Positions 18,743-28,721 of a stretch of DNA of 64,000 nucleotides are shown in pieces (within the stretch, counting starts at the first letter, position 1; every line of letters starts with the position of its first letter). The notes beneath the pieces are model-generated. The model was not told the DNA's origin, did no database searches, and saw only the letters and a list, made by a program, of their open reading frames with translations. This DNA comes from Sphingomonas mucosissima. Its GTDB lineage: Bacteria; Pseudomonadota; Alphaproteobacteria; Sphingomonadales; Sphingomonadaceae. The position numbers were made by a program, and so were the translations under genes. The stretch is taken from the NCBI RefSeq assembly GCF_002197665.1, contig NZ_NBBJ01000001.1, positions 1,054,001 to 1,118,000 of the forward strand. The letters run 5' to 3'.

Positions 18743-19486
18743 ATGACCAGCCCTCGTTACAAACGCATCCTCCTGAAGCTTTCGGGCGAAGTTCTGATGG
18801 GGGCAGATGGTTTAGCCATCGATCCTGCCGTCACCGGAAGGGTTGCTGAAGAGATCGCGGATGTTAAGGCGCAAGGCTATGAGCTTTGTATCGTCGTTGG
18901 CGGCGGCAACATCTTTCGCGGACTTGCAGCGGCCGCCAAGGGGTTCGAGCGCGCTACCGCGGATTACATGGGGATGCTGGCGACGGTCATGAACGCGCTG
19001 GCCGTCCAGAACGCGCTGGAGCAGATCGGGATCGATACCCGCGTACAGTCAGCGATCCCGATGCAATCTGTTTGCGAGCCGTTTATCCGGCGCCGGGCGG
19101 TCCGTCACCTCGAGAAGGATCGCGTTGTGATCTTCGCAGCGGGTGTCGGCTCGCCCTTCTTCACTACCGATAGCGGCGCGGCCTTGCGTGCCGCGGAAAT
19201 GAACTGCGATGCTCTGTTCAAAGGCACGAGCGTTGATGGAATCTACAGCGCCGACCCCAAGCAGGATCCCGGCGCGACGCGTTACGAGACAATCTCGTAC
19301 GACACGGTATTGTCCAAGAACCTCAAGGTGATGGATGCGAGTGCCGTGGCGTTGTGCCGCGACTCGAATATCCCGATCGTCGTTTTCAACATCCGCGAAC
19401 ACGGTAACTTTGCTGATGTGCTTCGCGGTGAGGGCGTATCGACGGTCGTCACGAACGAACAGGAGATGATCGATGCCCGCGTATGA
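18743..19486 (+). CDS. pyrH: UMP kinase
   Basis: PyrH phosphorylates UMP to UDP in pyrimidine nucleotide synthesis; it is a hexameric member of the amino acid kinase superfamily, not an NMP kinase. The 247 residues begin [20 protein letters not shown], with the LKLSGE and GGGNIFRG phosphate-binding motifs, [13 protein letters not shown], and the conserved [10 protein letters not shown] segment. The ATG at 18743 is chosen; the longer frame from 18635 runs through the palindrome. The 3' end overlaps frr by 14 bases, which couples the two genes. Confidence 0.97.
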   Translation: MTSPRYKRILLKLSGEVLMGADGLAIDPAVTGRVAEEIADVKAQGYELCIVVGGGNIFRGLAAAAKGFERATADYMGMLATVMNALAVQNALEQIGIDTRVQSAIPMQSVCEPFIRRRAVRHLEKDRVVIFAAGVGSPFFTTDSGAALRAAEMNCDALFKGTSVDGIYSADPKQDPGATRYETISYDTVLSKNLKVMDASAVALCRDSNIPIVVFNIREHGNFADVLRGEGVSTVVTNEQEMIDARV

Positions 19487-20030
19487 CAAAGCGGATCTGG
19501 AGCGCCGCATGGCCGGCGCGGTGGAATCGCTGAAGAGCGACCTGGCCGGTCTGCGCACCGGCCGCGCTTCCACGGCGCTGCTCGACCCGGTGACCGTTGA
19601 AGTCTACGGCTCGCATATGCCGCTCAACCAGGTTGCTACGGTTTCCGTGCCCGAACCGCGTATGCTGTCCGTGCAGGTGTGGGACAAGAGCAACGTCGGT
19701 CCGGTGGAAAAGGCGATCCGGTCAGCCGGTCTTGGCCTCAACCCTATCAATGATGGCCAGACGCTCCGCTTGCCCATCCCGGATCTCACCGAAGAGCGCC
19801 GCAAGGAACTGGCGAAGCTCGCAGGTTCCTATTCTGAGAAGGCGAAAATTGCTGTGCGCAACGTGCGCCGCGACGGCATGGATAACCTGAAGACCGACGA
19901 AAAGAAGGGCGTGTTCGGCGAAGACGATCGCAAGCGTCACGAGGTCGAGGTGCAGAAGCTTACCGACGCCACGATCGCCGAGATCGACACAGTCGCGAGT
20001 GCCAAGGAAAAGGAAATCCTGGGCAAGTGA
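19473..20030 (+). CDS. frr: Ribosome recycling factor
   Basis: RRF, with EF-G, splits post-termination ribosomes. The 185 residues form the expected three-helix bundle plus beta domain. [10 protein letters not shown] near the start, and [10 protein letters not shown] followed by AVRNVRRDG, are family signatures. It overlaps the end of pyrH by 14 bases, and an in-frame AGGAG lies just upstream of its ATG inside pyrH. Full length and unremarkable. Confidence 0.98.
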   Translation: MPAYDKADLERRMAGAVESLKSDLAGLRTGRASTALLDPVTVEVYGSHMPLNQVATVSVPEPRMLSVQVWDKSNVGPVEKAIRSAGLGLNPINDGQTLRLPIPDLTEERRKELAKLAGSYSEKAKIAVRNVRRDGMDNLKTDEKKGVFGEDDRKRHEVEVQKLTDATIAEIDTVASAKEKEILGK

Positions 20031-20148
20031 GCTCGGGACTTTCTGGTTCTTATCTGCGCGCCCGTGCCGCTTTGCCGGCAGCGCAGTGTTTGCCCGTGAA
20101 GACCGTTCGGCGGGAGTCCAGCGCCGGTGCGGGCGGGAACTCGTATCG

Positions 20149-20865
20149 ATGAGCGTCGCGCCGGTGCTCCAATCTGCCACCTCGGCACGACCGCGGCATG
20201 TCGCCATCATCATGGATGGCAATGGGCGGTGGGCCAAGAAGCGCCTGCTGCCGCGCGCCGCCGGGCACAAGGCCGGCGTCGAAGCGGTTCGTCGCGTCAC
20301 CCGCCATGCGCGTGCGATCGGCATCGAAGCCCTGACGATCTACGCCTTTTCCTCCGAGAACTGGCGACGACCAGAAGAGGAGATCGGCGATCTGATGGGA
20401 TTGCTGCGGTTGTTCATCCGCAGCGACCTCGCCGAGCTCGTTCGTGAGAACGTGCGCCTGAAGATCATCGGCGACTATCGACGCTTTCCGCACGACGTAG
20501 TGGCGCTGATTGACGATGCGGTCGCCCGCTGTGCAGCCAACACAGGTCCCATTCTGGCGATCGCGCTTAATTATGGCGCTCAGGACGAGCTGGTCCGCGC
20601 CGCGCGCCGGCTTGCGGAGCGGCTTCCGCCCGACCAGATCGATGCCGCGGCGATTGAAGGGGAGTTGGAGACGCGCGACATGCCGCCGCTCGATTTGCTA
20701 ATCCGCACGTCGGGCGAGCATCGGCTGTCCAATTTCCTGCTGTGGCAGGCGGCCTATGCCGAGTTGTTGTTTGTGGATACACTCTGGCCCGATTTCGGCC
20801 CGTCGGATCTTGATGCGGCGGTTTCGGCATTCGGCACGCGCAATCGGCGGTTCGGAGGCCTGTGA
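20149..20865 (+). CDS. uppS: Undecaprenyl diphosphate synthase
   Basis: UppS adds eight cis isoprenyl units to farnesyl diphosphate, making the lipid carrier for peptidoglycan and other envelope polymers. The 238 residues contain the catalytic aspartate in IIMDGNGRWAKKR, SSENWRRP, and the C-terminal RTSGEHRLSNFLLWQ and AYAELLF blocks. The ATG at 20149 is chosen because upstream sequence to 19999 shows no similarity to the family and overlaps frr. The gene overlaps cdsA by 4 bases and starts a tightly coupled envelope operon. Confidence 0.97.
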   Translation: MSVAPVLQSATSARPRHVAIIMDGNGRWAKKRLLPRAAGHKAGVEAVRRVTRHARAIGIEALTIYAFSSENWRRPEEEIGDLMGLLRLFIRSDLAELVRENVRLKIIGDYRRFPHDVVALIDDAVARCAANTGPILAIALNYGAQDELVRAARRLAERLPPDQIDAAAIEGELETRDMPPLDLLIRTSGEHRLSNFLLWQAAYAELLFVDTLWPDFGPSDLDAAVSAFGTRNRRFGGL

Positions 20866-21668
20866 CGCCACCCGACGCGCAGTTTCGGACGCCATCGAAC
20901 CTGCGGCTGCGGATGATCGCCAGCGTGGCGATGATTGCGGTTGCGAGTGCTGCGCTCTGGTTCGGCGGCATTGCCTTCTGGGTTCTGGCTGCGGCCATTG
21001 CCCTGTTCATGATGGCCGAATGGTCCGATCTCCATGCCGTGACCTCGCGCGAGAAACGCATGGCTCAATATGGGCTTTCGGTCCCGTTAGCGGTGATGGC
21101 GCCTGCGTCATTGGTGCTGGAGGAGCACAACTTCTTCTCACTGGGGTTGCTCGTCGGCGCGGCCTTCTTTGTCGCAATCGTCACACGCCGGTCAGCGTTG
21201 GGGAAGGGGGTCGTGTATTGCGGCCTGCCGGTCCTCGCCCTCGTGTTCCTGAGGCGTCAGGATGAAGGACTGCTGTTCGCCTTCTGGGCCCTGGCGTTGG
21301 TATGGGCGACCGACATTGGCGCCTTTTTCGCCGGGCGCTCGATCGGCGGGCCGAAGCTCGCGCCGAAGCTCTCTCCCAACAAAACATGGGCGGGGTTGAT
21401 CGGGGGCGTCGCCGCTGCGAGCGCCCTCGCGATGATTTTGCACGTACGCTATGGGCTGCCTTGGCGGATGACGCTCGGGACACCATTCCTCGCTGTCCTC
21501 GCACAGGGAGGCGATCTTTATGAAAGTTGGCTCAAGCGGCAGGCGGGCGTGAAGGATTCAGGCAACATCCTCCCGGGCCACGGCGGTGTCCTCGATCGGC
21601 TTGACGGGCTCGTACCCGTCGCCCCCGTCGCGGCTCTGCTCATGCTCGCGCCGCATCTTCACCGATGA
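20862..21668 (+). CDS. cdsA: Phosphatidate cytidylyltransferase (CDP-diglyceride synthase)
   Basis: CdsA makes CDP-diacylglycerol from phosphatidate and CTP, the precursor used by PssA and by cardiolipin and phosphatidylglycerol synthesis. The 268-residue membrane protein has about seven hydrophobic spans. The C-terminal signature is KDSGNILPGHGGVLDRLDGL, and SPNKTWAG precedes it. The GTG start overlaps the uppS stop and the gene's own stop overlaps the dxr start (ATGA). The uppS-cdsA-dxr-rseP-bamA order is widely conserved in proteobacteria. Confidence 0.97.
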   Translation: MTPPDAQFRTPSNLRLRMIASVAMIAVASAALWFGGIAFWVLAAAIALFMMAEWSDLHAVTSREKRMAQYGLSVPLAVMAPASLVLEEHNFFSLGLLVGAAFFVAIVTRRSALGKGVVYCGLPVLALVFLRRQDEGLLFAFWALALVWATDIGAFFAGRSIGGPKLAPKLSPNKTWAGLIGGVAAASALAMILHVRYGLPWRMTLGTPFLAVLAQGGDLYESWLKRQAGVKDSGNILPGHGGVLDRLDGLVPVAPVAALLMLAPHLHR

Positions 21669-22822
21669 AGACAGTCACTATTCTCGGGGCCACCGGTTCG
21701 GTCGGCACGTCGACGCTCGACTTGGTAGAGCGCTCGCCCGAGGCCTTTCGTGTTGTGGCGTTGACGGCCAATTGTGACGTGGCCGGGCTTGCAGCCGCTG
21801 CCATCCGCACATGCGCCGAGCGGGCGGTCGTAGCCGACGAAACGTGCCTGCCGGCGCTGCGTGATGCTTTGGCCGGTAGCGGCGTAGAAGCGACCGGCGG
21901 CGAGGCGGCGGTTGTTGAAGCGGCTGCTATGGGCGCCGAGGTCACGGTGGCCGCTATCGTCGGCTGTGCGGGGCTCCGGCCGGCGATGGCCGCTGTTGAG
22001 CAGGGCGGCACGCTCGCCCTCGCCAACAAGGAAGCGCTGGTTTCAGCTGGTGACGTGATGAAGGCAGCCGTGGCCCGCACTGGCGCCACTCTCCTCCCGG
22101 TCGACAGCGAACACAGCGCCATTTTTCAGTGCCTAGACCCGCAACTCGCCGGTCGGGTCAGCCGCATCATCCTGACGGCAAGTGGCGGGCCTTTCCGCGA
22201 CCGCTCGCTGGACGATATGCGGGCCATCACGCCGGCGCAGGCCGTGGCGCACCCGAATTGGTCAATGGGCGCAAAGATTTCCGTCGATTCGGCGACGATG
22301 ATGAACAAGGGCCTCGAATTGATCGAGGCCTATCATTTGTTCCCCGTCAGGGCCGCGCAGATCGAGATTGTCGTTCATCGCCAGTCGGTGATCCACTCGC
22401 TCGTCGAATATGTCGACGGGTCCGTGCTGGCACAACTCGGCACGCCGGACATGCGGACGCCGATCGCGTGTGCGCTCGCATGGCCCGATCGCATGGCGAC
22501 CCCGGGAGAGCGGCTTGATCTCGTCCGCATCGGCCGCCTGGACTTCGAAGCTCCCGATGAGCAGCGGTTTCCGGCGCTGCGGCTGGCGCGTGAGGCGCTG
22601 GAGGCAGGCGGTGCCCGACCGGCAATCCTCAATGCGGCCAATGAGGTAGCCGTCGAAGCCTTCCTAAAGGAACGGATCGGTTACCTCGAAATCGCCGCAA
22701 TCGTAGCCGATACGTTGTCGCGCTTTGATCCGGCTGCACCTATGTCGCTTGACGCGGTTCTCGATGTGGATCGCGAGGCGAGGGCGCTGGCGGAAGAGCG
22801 TGTGAAGGATCGCGTCGCTTGA
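21665..22822 (+). CDS. dxr: 1-deoxy-D-xylulose 5-phosphate reductoisomerase
   Basis: Dxr commits carbon to the MEP isoprenoid pathway, rearranging and reducing DXP to MEP with NADPH; it is the target of fosmidomycin. The 385 residues show the NADPH-binding GATGSVGTSTLDLV, LANKEALVSAG, the metal-binding DSEHSAIFQ, ASGGPFRD, and HPNWSMGAKISVDSATMMNK. It is linked functionally to ispDF at 47 kb, two steps later in the pathway. It overlaps cdsA and rseP by 4 bases each. Confidence 0.97.
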   Translation: MKTVTILGATGSVGTSTLDLVERSPEAFRVVALTANCDVAGLAAAAIRTCAERAVVADETCLPALRDALAGSGVEATGGEAAVVEAAAMGAEVTVAAIVGCAGLRPAMAAVEQGGTLALANKEALVSAGDVMKAAVARTGATLLPVDSEHSAIFQCLDPQLAGRVSRIILTASGGPFRDRSLDDMRAITPAQAVAHPNWSMGAKISVDSATMMNKGLELIEAYHLFPVRAAQIEIVVHRQSVIHSLVEYVDGSVLAQLGTPDMRTPIACALAWPDRMATPGERLDLVRIGRLDFEAPDEQRFPALRLAREALEAGGARPAILNAANEVAVEAFLKERIGYLEIAAIVADTLSRFDPAAPMSLDAVLDVDREARALAEERVKDRVA

Positions 22823-23952
22823 TCGAAACTCCCGGCCTGCCATTGACGCTGCTCGCATTCGTGCTGGTAATCGGTCCTCTCGTGTTCGTGCACGAAATGG
22901 GGCATTATCTGGCTGCGCGCTGGTTCGGCGTGAAGTCCGAGGCCTTCTCGATTGGTTTCGGCCGGGAAATTGCCGGTTGGACCGACAAGCGCGGTACGCG
23001 GTGGAAGGTCGGATGGTTGCCGCTCGGCGGCTACGTCCGCTTCGCTGGTGACATGAACGCGGTGAGCCAGCCGTCGCCGGAATGGCTGTCCTTGCCTGCC
23101 GAAGAGCGCGGCAAGACTTTCCAGGCCAAGCCCGTCTGGCAACGTGCCATCATCGTGGCGGCCGGGCCGATCGTGAACTTCGCGATTGCGATGGTAATCC
23201 TTGGTGGCTTTGCCATGGCGTTTGGCGACACCCGTACACCGCCAGTGGTTGGAAAGGTTGTTCAGGGCAGCGCGGCGGAGCGCGCAGGATTGCAGGCGGG
23301 TGACCGCATCACGCGCCTGGGCGATCGGGACATCGCCATTTTCGAGGACATGCTTTCCTATACTCGAATACACCCGGGCGAGGCGACGCAGGTTGTCTTC
23401 GAGCGCGGTGGTCAACAGCGGACCAGCCCCGTGACGATCGGCGTCGATCAACAGAGGGATCGCTTCGGCAACAGCTATCGTATCGGCATGCTCGGCATCG
23501 CGCGCGGGGAGCGCGTGACGGTGCCGGTGAGCCTCCTCGAAGCTCCGGTGATCGCAGTTCGGCGGACCGGCGAGATCGTTTCCATGATGGTCGAGACGAT
23601 CGGCCAGATCATTTCCGGGCGCCGTTCCGTGAAGGAATTGGGCGGGCCGCTTTCGATCGCGAAGGTCTCGGGCGAGCAGATCACACTGGGGCCAGAGGCC
23701 TTTGTGTTTCTGATCGCGCTCGTTTCCATCAATCTGGGGTTCATCAACTTGCTGCCAGTTCCCATGCTGGATGGTGGACATTTGCTCTTCTATGCGATCG
23801 AGGCGCTGCGCCGGCGCCCGCTGGGGCCGGAAGCGCAAGAATGGGCGTTTCGCGGCGGTCTTGCGGCGATCCTCAGCCTCATGCTGCTGGTGACCTTCAA
23901 TGATCTTGGGAATTTCGGCCTTTGGCGCAGCCTCGCCCGCTTGATCGGTTGA
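22819..23952 (+). CDS. rseP: Site-2 membrane metalloprotease RseP
   Basis: RseP is an intramembrane zinc protease that cleaves anti-sigma factors and remnant signal peptides. The 377 residues carry the zinc motif HEMGHYLAARW in the first membrane span, a PDZ domain around VVQGSAAERAGLQAGDRI, and the second catalytic motif NLLPVPMLDGGHLLF with the third zinc ligand Asp. I infer a TTG start overlapping the dxr stop as TTGA. Proteins of this size usually have a single recognisable PDZ domain by eye, although E. coli RseP has two. The anti-sigma substrate is not encoded here. Confidence 0.95.
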   Translation: MIETPGLPLTLLAFVLVIGPLVFVHEMGHYLAARWFGVKSEAFSIGFGREIAGWTDKRGTRWKVGWLPLGGYVRFAGDMNAVSQPSPEWLSLPAEERGKTFQAKPVWQRAIIVAAGPIVNFAIAMVILGGFAMAFGDTRTPPVVGKVVQGSAAERAGLQAGDRITRLGDRDIAIFEDMLSYTRIHPGEATQVVFERGGQQRTSPVTIGVDQQRDRFGNSYRIGMLGIARGERVTVPVSLLEAPVIAVRRTGEIVSMMVETIGQIISGRRSVKELGGPLSIAKVSGEQITLGPEAFVFLIALVSINLGFINLLPVPMLDGGHLLFYAIEALRRRPLGPEAQEWAFRGGLAAILSLMLLVTFNDLGNFGLWRSLARLIG

Positions 23953-24011
23953 CGATTCAAGGGCAGGGCGCTGCGCTTACGGGCTTGTTTGGGCTTACCG
24001 GGGTGGATTTG

Positions 24012-26723
24012 GTGACTGTATTGAACACTTCGTTTGCTCGACCGCGTGCGGCTGCGCTTCTGCTCGGCTGCACGATGCTTGCGGGTATTCCGTCGATGGC
24101 TTTGGCGCAGCAGCAGACGACTGCTCCGGCCCAGGCAGCGCCAGCTGCGACAGCGGTTGCTCCTGCGGTTGAGCGAACGATCCGTTCGTTGCGCGTCGAA
24201 GGCTCGCAGCGCATCGAGCCAGATACGGCGCTTAGCTACACCAAGCTGCGCGTCGGCCAGGCGTATACCAATGAGACGCTCGATCAGGCGATCAAGGACC
24301 TCTACGCCAGCGATCTATTCGCGGACGTGACCGTCGCTGGCGCGGAAACGGGCGATATCGTCCTGCGCGTGCGCGAGAACCCGATCATCAACCGTGTGAT
24401 CCTTGAAGGCAACAAGCGCCTGAAAGAGGACAAGATCACCAAGGAGATCCGGCTGAAGCCCCGCCAGGTCTTCACCCGTTCTTCGGTGCGGCAGGACGTC
24501 GCCCGCATCGTCGAGCTATACCGCCGCCAGGGACGTTTCGGTGCCAGCGTCGAGCCCAAGATGGTGTCGCTTGATCAGAACCGCGTAGACGTGGTTTTCG
24601 AGATCAGCGAGGGCCCGAAGTCCAAGGTTCGCCAGATCAACATCATCGGCAACGAGGTGTTCGACGACGACAAGCTTCGTCAGCAGATGGCGACCAAACA
24701 GTCTCGCCTGTTCCGCCTGCTTTCATCGAACACCACCTATGATCAGGATCGCCTTGCGTACGATCAGCAGAAGCTGCGGCAGTTCTACCTGACCGAAGGC
24801 TATGCCGATTTTCGCGTCACCAGCGCGGTCGCCGAACTGACGCCGGACAAGGAAGACTTCATCATCACCTATGTGGTGGAGGAGGGGCCGCGCTACAAAT
24901 TCGGTGAGATCACGGTCGACAGCGACATTCGCGACTTCGACGACAAGGCGCTCGCCCGCACTTTGGCGGTGAAGCAGGGCGACTGGTACAATGCCAAGGC
25001 GGTGGAAGACACCGTTGACGGCATAAGCCAGACCACCGGCCTGTTCGGCTATGCGTTTACGGAGATCAATCCGGAGTTCCAGCGCGATCGCGAAGCGCTC
25101 ACCATGTCCATCAACTTCCACATCGCGGAAGCCAAGCGGACATATGTCGAGCGGGTCGATATCACCGGCAATACGCAGACGCAGGACAAGGTGATCCGTC
25201 GCGAGATCCGCCTGGCGGAAGGCGACGCATTCAACAGCTTCCAGGTGCGCCGCTCGCAGGATCGCATCAACAGCCTGGGCTATTTTCAAGACAAGTTCGA
25301 GATCAAGCAGACGCCGGGCTCCGGTCCGGACCGTGTAGTCCTGGGCGCGAATGTCGAGGAGCGGTCCACCGGCGAGCTTCAGCTGTCGGCCGGCTTCTCG
25401 AGCCTCGAGCGCTTCATTCTTCAGTTCAACCTCACCCAGCGCAACTTCCGCGGCAAGGGCCAGGAGCTGCGCTTCGGCGTGAACTACTCGACCTATTCGA
25501 AGTCGGTCGAGGCAGGCTTTACCGAGCCTTACTTGTTCGACAAGAACATCGCGGTCGGCGTCGACGTCTTCCGCCGCGATTTCAACGCGTTCAATTTCAC
25601 CAACAACAGCCGCCAGACCACCTACGGCCAGGTCTCGACTGGTTTTCAGGTGCGCGCGGGCGTTCCGCTGACGGAATACTGGTCTTTGTCGGCGCGATAC
25701 GGGCTGTCGTATGACGAGGTGTCGCTCGATCGCAACCAGTTCTTCCGGAACGGACAATGCGATCTTCTGCTGGCAGGTCGCTACTTGTGCGACGCGCTGG
25801 GTAATCGCCTGACGTCGTCGGTCGGCTACTCATTGATCTACGACAGCCTCAACAGCCGGCTTCGGCCGACTAAGGGTCAGCGCTTCACCTTCAGCCAGGA
25901 TTTTGCCGGACTGGGCGGTGACGTGAAGTATCTGCGTGCCCGTGCGGACGGCGCGAAATATTGGGGTATCGGCGGTGGGTTCGTCCTCTCCACGCTTGCG
26001 GAAGGTGGCTACATCCATCCGCTGGAAGACAGCCCCAGAGAGGGCGTTGACCCAATCCGGATCACCGATCGCTTCTATCTTGGCGAGCCGCAGTTCCGCG
26101 GGTTCAACATCCGCGGCGTTGGTCCGCGCGTGCTGCGTCAATTCTACACTACCGATGAAAGCGGTAAGCAGGTCCTGATCACGGATCGTGACCAGATCGT
26201 AGACGACGCGCTTGGCGGAACGGCTTACTACCTTGGGCGGATCGAGCTCGAAATTCCGCTCGGCTCTGGGGCGCGCGAGCTTGGCCTGCGCCCGTCGGTC
26301 TACGTGCAGGCCGGCAGCCTGTTCAATATCACCCGTCCGCGACCAACCGCCGTGTTCCCGACGACCACGGATGCCAATGGCAACACGATCGTGCTGCCCC
26401 TGCCGCAACTCGACGCCAATGATAACCCGCTGTATTTCTACACCAATCCAGCTGGTGGCGTGGTATCGACAATCTGCGCCGCCGGCATTCCGGATGGTAG
26501 CGGCACGTGCAACGGCGTGATACCGAACACGCCGCAGATCGCGTCGCAGCCGTTCGCGGAACGGTTCCTCGGCAATTCGGCAAAGCCAAGGCTGTCGATC
26601 GGTTTCGGCGTGAACTGGACTTCGCCGTTTGGCCCGCTGCGGATCGATATCGCTCGCGCCTTGATCAAGCAGGAAGGCGACGACGACAAGCTTATCACCT
26701 TCAACGTAGGGACTCAGTTCTGA
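24012..26723 (+). CDS. bamA: Outer membrane protein assembly factor BamA
   Basis: BamA is the essential core of the BAM complex that inserts beta-barrel proteins into the outer membrane. The GTG start at 24012 follows a GGGGTGG ribosome site and opens a signal peptide ending at SMALAQ. Five POTRA domains follow (beginning TIRSLRVEGSQRIEP), then a 16-strand barrel with the lid-loop motif FRGFNIRG. The protein ends in Phe (NVGTQF), as required for barrel folding. At 903 residues it is longer than E. coli BamA, with extra residues in extracellular loops near 26,340-26,540. The stop overlaps the skp ATG. Confidence 0.97.
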   Translation: MTVLNTSFARPRAAALLLGCTMLAGIPSMALAQQQTTAPAQAAPAATAVAPAVERTIRSLRVEGSQRIEPDTALSYTKLRVGQAYTNETLDQAIKDLYASDLFADVTVAGAETGDIVLRVRENPIINRVILEGNKRLKEDKITKEIRLKPRQVFTRSSVRQDVARIVELYRRQGRFGASVEPKMVSLDQNRVDVVFEISEGPKSKVRQINIIGNEVFDDDKLRQQMATKQSRLFRLLSSNTTYDQDRLAYDQQKLRQFYLTEGYADFRVTSAVAELTPDKEDFIITYVVEEGPRYKFGEITVDSDIRDFDDKALARTLAVKQGDWYNAKAVEDTVDGISQTTGLFGYAFTEINPEFQRDREALTMSINFHIAEAKRTYVERVDITGNTQTQDKVIRREIRLAEGDAFNSFQVRRSQDRINSLGYFQDKFEIKQTPGSGPDRVVLGANVEERSTGELQLSAGFSSLERFILQFNLTQRNFRGKGQELRFGVNYSTYSKSVEAGFTEPYLFDKNIAVGVDVFRRDFNAFNFTNNSRQTTYGQVSTGFQVRAGVPLTEYWSLSARYGLSYDEVSLDRNQFFRNGQCDLLLAGRYLCDALGNRLTSSVGYSLIYDSLNSRLRPTKGQRFTFSQDFAGLGGDVKYLRARADGAKYWGIGGGFVLSTLAEGGYIHPLEDSPREGVDPIRITDRFYLGEPQFRGFNIRGVGPRVLRQFYTTDESGKQVLITDRDQIVDDALGGTAYYLGRIELEIPLGSGARELGLRPSVYVQAGSLFNITRPRPTAVFPTTTDANGNTIVLPLPQLDANDNPLYFYTNPAGGVVSTICAAGIPDGSGTCNGVIPNTPQIASQPFAERFLGNSAKPRLSIGFGVNWTSPFGPLRIDIARALIKQEGDDDKLITFNVGTQF

Positions 26724-27367
26724 TGACCAAGTTCAAGCACATGCTGCTCGCCGCAGCTCTGGTGGCACCGATGGCGATCTCCGCAGGCACTGCCTCGGCG
26801 CAGGTGTCCGGTATCGCCGTGGCGAACCCCGAGCAGGCGGTCGCCAACTCCCGCGCGTGGACCGCTGCGCGCCAGCAGATCCAGACCCAGTACAAGGCGC
26901 AGCTCGATCAGGCGAACACCCGCCGCACCGCAATCCAGGCCGAGCTGCAGCCGTTGGTGACGGCTTACCAGACGGCGGCACGTGCGCCGGGCGCGTCCGA
27001 AGCATCGTTGCGTCCCCAGGCACAGGCTATCCAGACGAAGCAGCAGGCGGCGCAGCAGGAACTGGGCCGTCTGACCGAGCCAGCCCAGCGCGCCGAAAGC
27101 TACGCCATCGAGCAGATCAGCGCGAAGCTCTCGGATGCCGTTCAGGCTGCCGTACGCGCCCGCAACGTCACGCTGCTGCTGCGTCCGGAAGCGGCATTGT
27201 TTGCGCAGCCGGCAGCCGACATCACCTCGGCGATCACGGCAGAGCTCGACAAGGCAGTTCCCAGCGTCGGCATCACGCCGCCGGCAAATTGGCAGCCTGG
27301 GCAGGGTCAGGGGCAGGGTCAGCCCGCAGCGCAGCCGGCGCAGCGTAGTCAGCCGCAGGGTCGTTGA
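26723..27367 (+). CDS. skp: OmpH/Skp-family periplasmic chaperone
   Basis: Skp is a trimeric periplasmic chaperone holding unfolded outer-membrane proteins for BamA, encoded immediately upstream with overlapping TGATG. The 214 residues begin with a clear signal peptide ([20 protein letters not shown], cleavage after ASAQ or nearby). A long Gln/Ala-rich helical region (about residues 45-135) forms the expected coiled-coil tentacles. The C-terminus is an odd low-complexity tail rich in Gln, Gly and Pro, absent from E. coli Skp. Sequence identity within the family is always low, so the call also rests on position. Confidence 0.88.
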   Translation: MTKFKHMLLAAALVAPMAISAGTASAQVSGIAVANPEQAVANSRAWTAARQQIQTQYKAQLDQANTRRTAIQAELQPLVTAYQTAARAPGASEASLRPQAQAIQTKQQAAQQELGRLTEPAQRAESYAIEQISAKLSDAVQAAVRARNVTLLLRPEAALFAQPAADITSAITAELDKAVPSVGITPPANWQPGQGQGQGQPAAQPAQRSQPQGR

Positions 27368-27852
27368 TCCCGGCCATGACTGATACGGCGATCGAAGCGG
27401 CGCGCGGTCCCATGGACGTCACACGGGTGATGGCGGCGCTGCCGCATCGTTATCCGATGCTGCTGGTGGACCGTGTGGAAGAACTGGTGCGGGACGTGTC
27501 GATCACCGCCATCAAGGCGGTGACGATCAACGAAGGCTTCTTCCAGGGCCATTTCCCGGGTCGGCCGATCATGCCCGGCGTGTTGATCGTGGAGGCGCTG
27601 GCGCAAGCCGCCGGCGTCCTCGCGGTCGAGAGCCTGGGTTTGTCCGGCAGCGGTAAGCTGGTGTACTTCATGTCGATCGACGGGGTGAAGTTTCGCAAGC
27701 CGGTGGAGCCTGGCGTGCTGCTGCGGCTGGAAGTCTCCTTCGTTCAGAAGCGTTCCAGAGTGTGCAAGTTCGCCGGACGCGCGCTGATCGGCGATGAACT
27801 GGCCGCCGAGTGCGAGTTCACGGCCATGATCGCGGATCCGCCCGCCGCCTGA
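27364..27852 (+). CDS. fabZ: 3-hydroxyacyl-ACP dehydratase FabZ
   Basis: FabZ dehydrates 3-hydroxyacyl-ACP in fatty acid elongation and supplies chains for phospholipid and lipid A. The hot-dog fold catalytic residues are visible: the His in [11 protein letters not shown] and the Glu in [14 protein letters not shown]. The frame opens with a TTG at 27364 that overlaps the skp stop; the ATG at 27376 (MTDTAIEA) is an equally likely start, giving 158 residues. No lpxD, lpxA or lpxB gene flanks it, unlike the arrangement in many proteobacteria. Confidence 0.96.
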   Translation: MIPAMTDTAIEAARGPMDVTRVMAALPHRYPMLLVDRVEELVRDVSITAIKAVTINEGFFQGHFPGRPIMPGVLIVEALAQAAGVLAVESLGLSGSGKLVYFMSIDGVKFRKPVEPGVLLRLEVSFVQKRSRVCKFAGRALIGDELAAECEFTAMIADPPAA

Positions 27853-27959
27853 GCGGCCGGGCTGGGCCAAAAGCTCTGCATTGCAGGGCGCGCGCGCGTC
27901 TGCTAGGCGCGCCGCTTCCTTCAGGCTGGTCGGAACCAGCCATTTCCGGAGACGAAGAC

Positions 27960-28187
27960 GTGAAGAAAGATACCCACCCCGACTACCACATGATCAAGGT
28001 GCAGATGACCGACGGCACCGTGTACGAAACCCGCTCCACCTGGGGCAAGGAAGGCGACACGATGACGCTCGAAATCGATCCGCTCGCGCATCCGGCATGG
28101 ACCGGCGGTCGCGGTCAGATGCTTGACCAGGGTGGTCAGGTCGCACGCTTCAACAAGCGTTTCGGCGGGCTCACGCTTCGCAAGTAA
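27960..28187 (+). CDS. rpmE: 50S ribosomal protein L31
   Basis: L31 bridges the large and small ribosomal subunits. The 75-residue product begins [19 protein letters not shown] and ends [12 protein letters not shown], matching the alphaproteobacterial form. It lacks the CXXC zinc-ribbon cysteines, so it is a zinc-independent form. The start is GTG at 27960 preceded by CCGGAGACGAAG. It follows fabZ by about 107 bases and is followed at once by a PilZ gene. Confidence 0.96.
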   Translation: MKKDTHPDYHMIKVQMTDGTVYETRSTWGKEGDTMTLEIDPLAHPAWTGGRGQMLDQGGQVARFNKRFGGLTLRK

Positions 28188-28224
28188 ACGTCCGGTTTAC
28201 CACCGCGGTCATAGCGTCATCGTA

Positions 28225-28536
28225 ATGTTCGCGGCGGAATATGAACCAGCTGAGATAATGAGCCGGCGCCGCAACCCGCGTGCGCCGGTTTCTTTTGATG
28301 TACCGATCGGCGAGGGCGGGCTTCGGCGCGCATTATGCAAGATCGTCGACATCTCGGTTCACGGCGTGCGGATGCAGACCCATTCCGCGCTGCGCGTGGG
28401 AAGCACCATTTGGCTGACCCTGCCGCTGGTCGGCATCGTCACGGCTGATGTGATGTGGGCCGACGACTTCAACGCCGGCTGCCGCCTGCGCAAGCCGTTG
28501 GCCGATAAGCTGTTGCAACAACTGCTCGCCCTCTAG
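28225..28536 (+). CDS. PilZ domain protein, probable cyclic-di-GMP receptor
   Basis: A single-domain PilZ protein of about 103 residues. The two c-di-GMP-binding motifs are present: an Arg-rich RRRNPRAP near residue 17 (RxxxR type) and DISVHG (D/N-x-S-x-x-G). No other domain is attached, so it probably acts by binding a partner such as a motility, pilus or polysaccharide machine. The ATG at 28225 gives a standard-length protein; an upstream start at 28123 overlaps rpmE. The effector target cannot be inferred from the neighbours. Confidence 0.85.
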   Translation: MFAAEYEPAEIMSRRRNPRAPVSFDVPIGEGGLRRALCKIVDISVHGVRMQTHSALRVGSTIWLTLPLVGIVTADVMWADDFNAGCRLRKPLADKLLQQLLAL

Positions 28537-28721
28537 CAGGGAAGCGTGTGCCCGCACCTGTGATCGAGCGGCACAACCCAGCATCAAGACCGTGAGGCAG
28601 CGCGGGATCGCCAAAGGTGATGTACAACCGACACTCACCTATGCTCACCAACCTACGGGGCTTAGGCGCGTCCGGCGGTGAGCTCGCGGAACGTGTCCTA
28701 CAGTCTCACGCGAGTGTCGTG

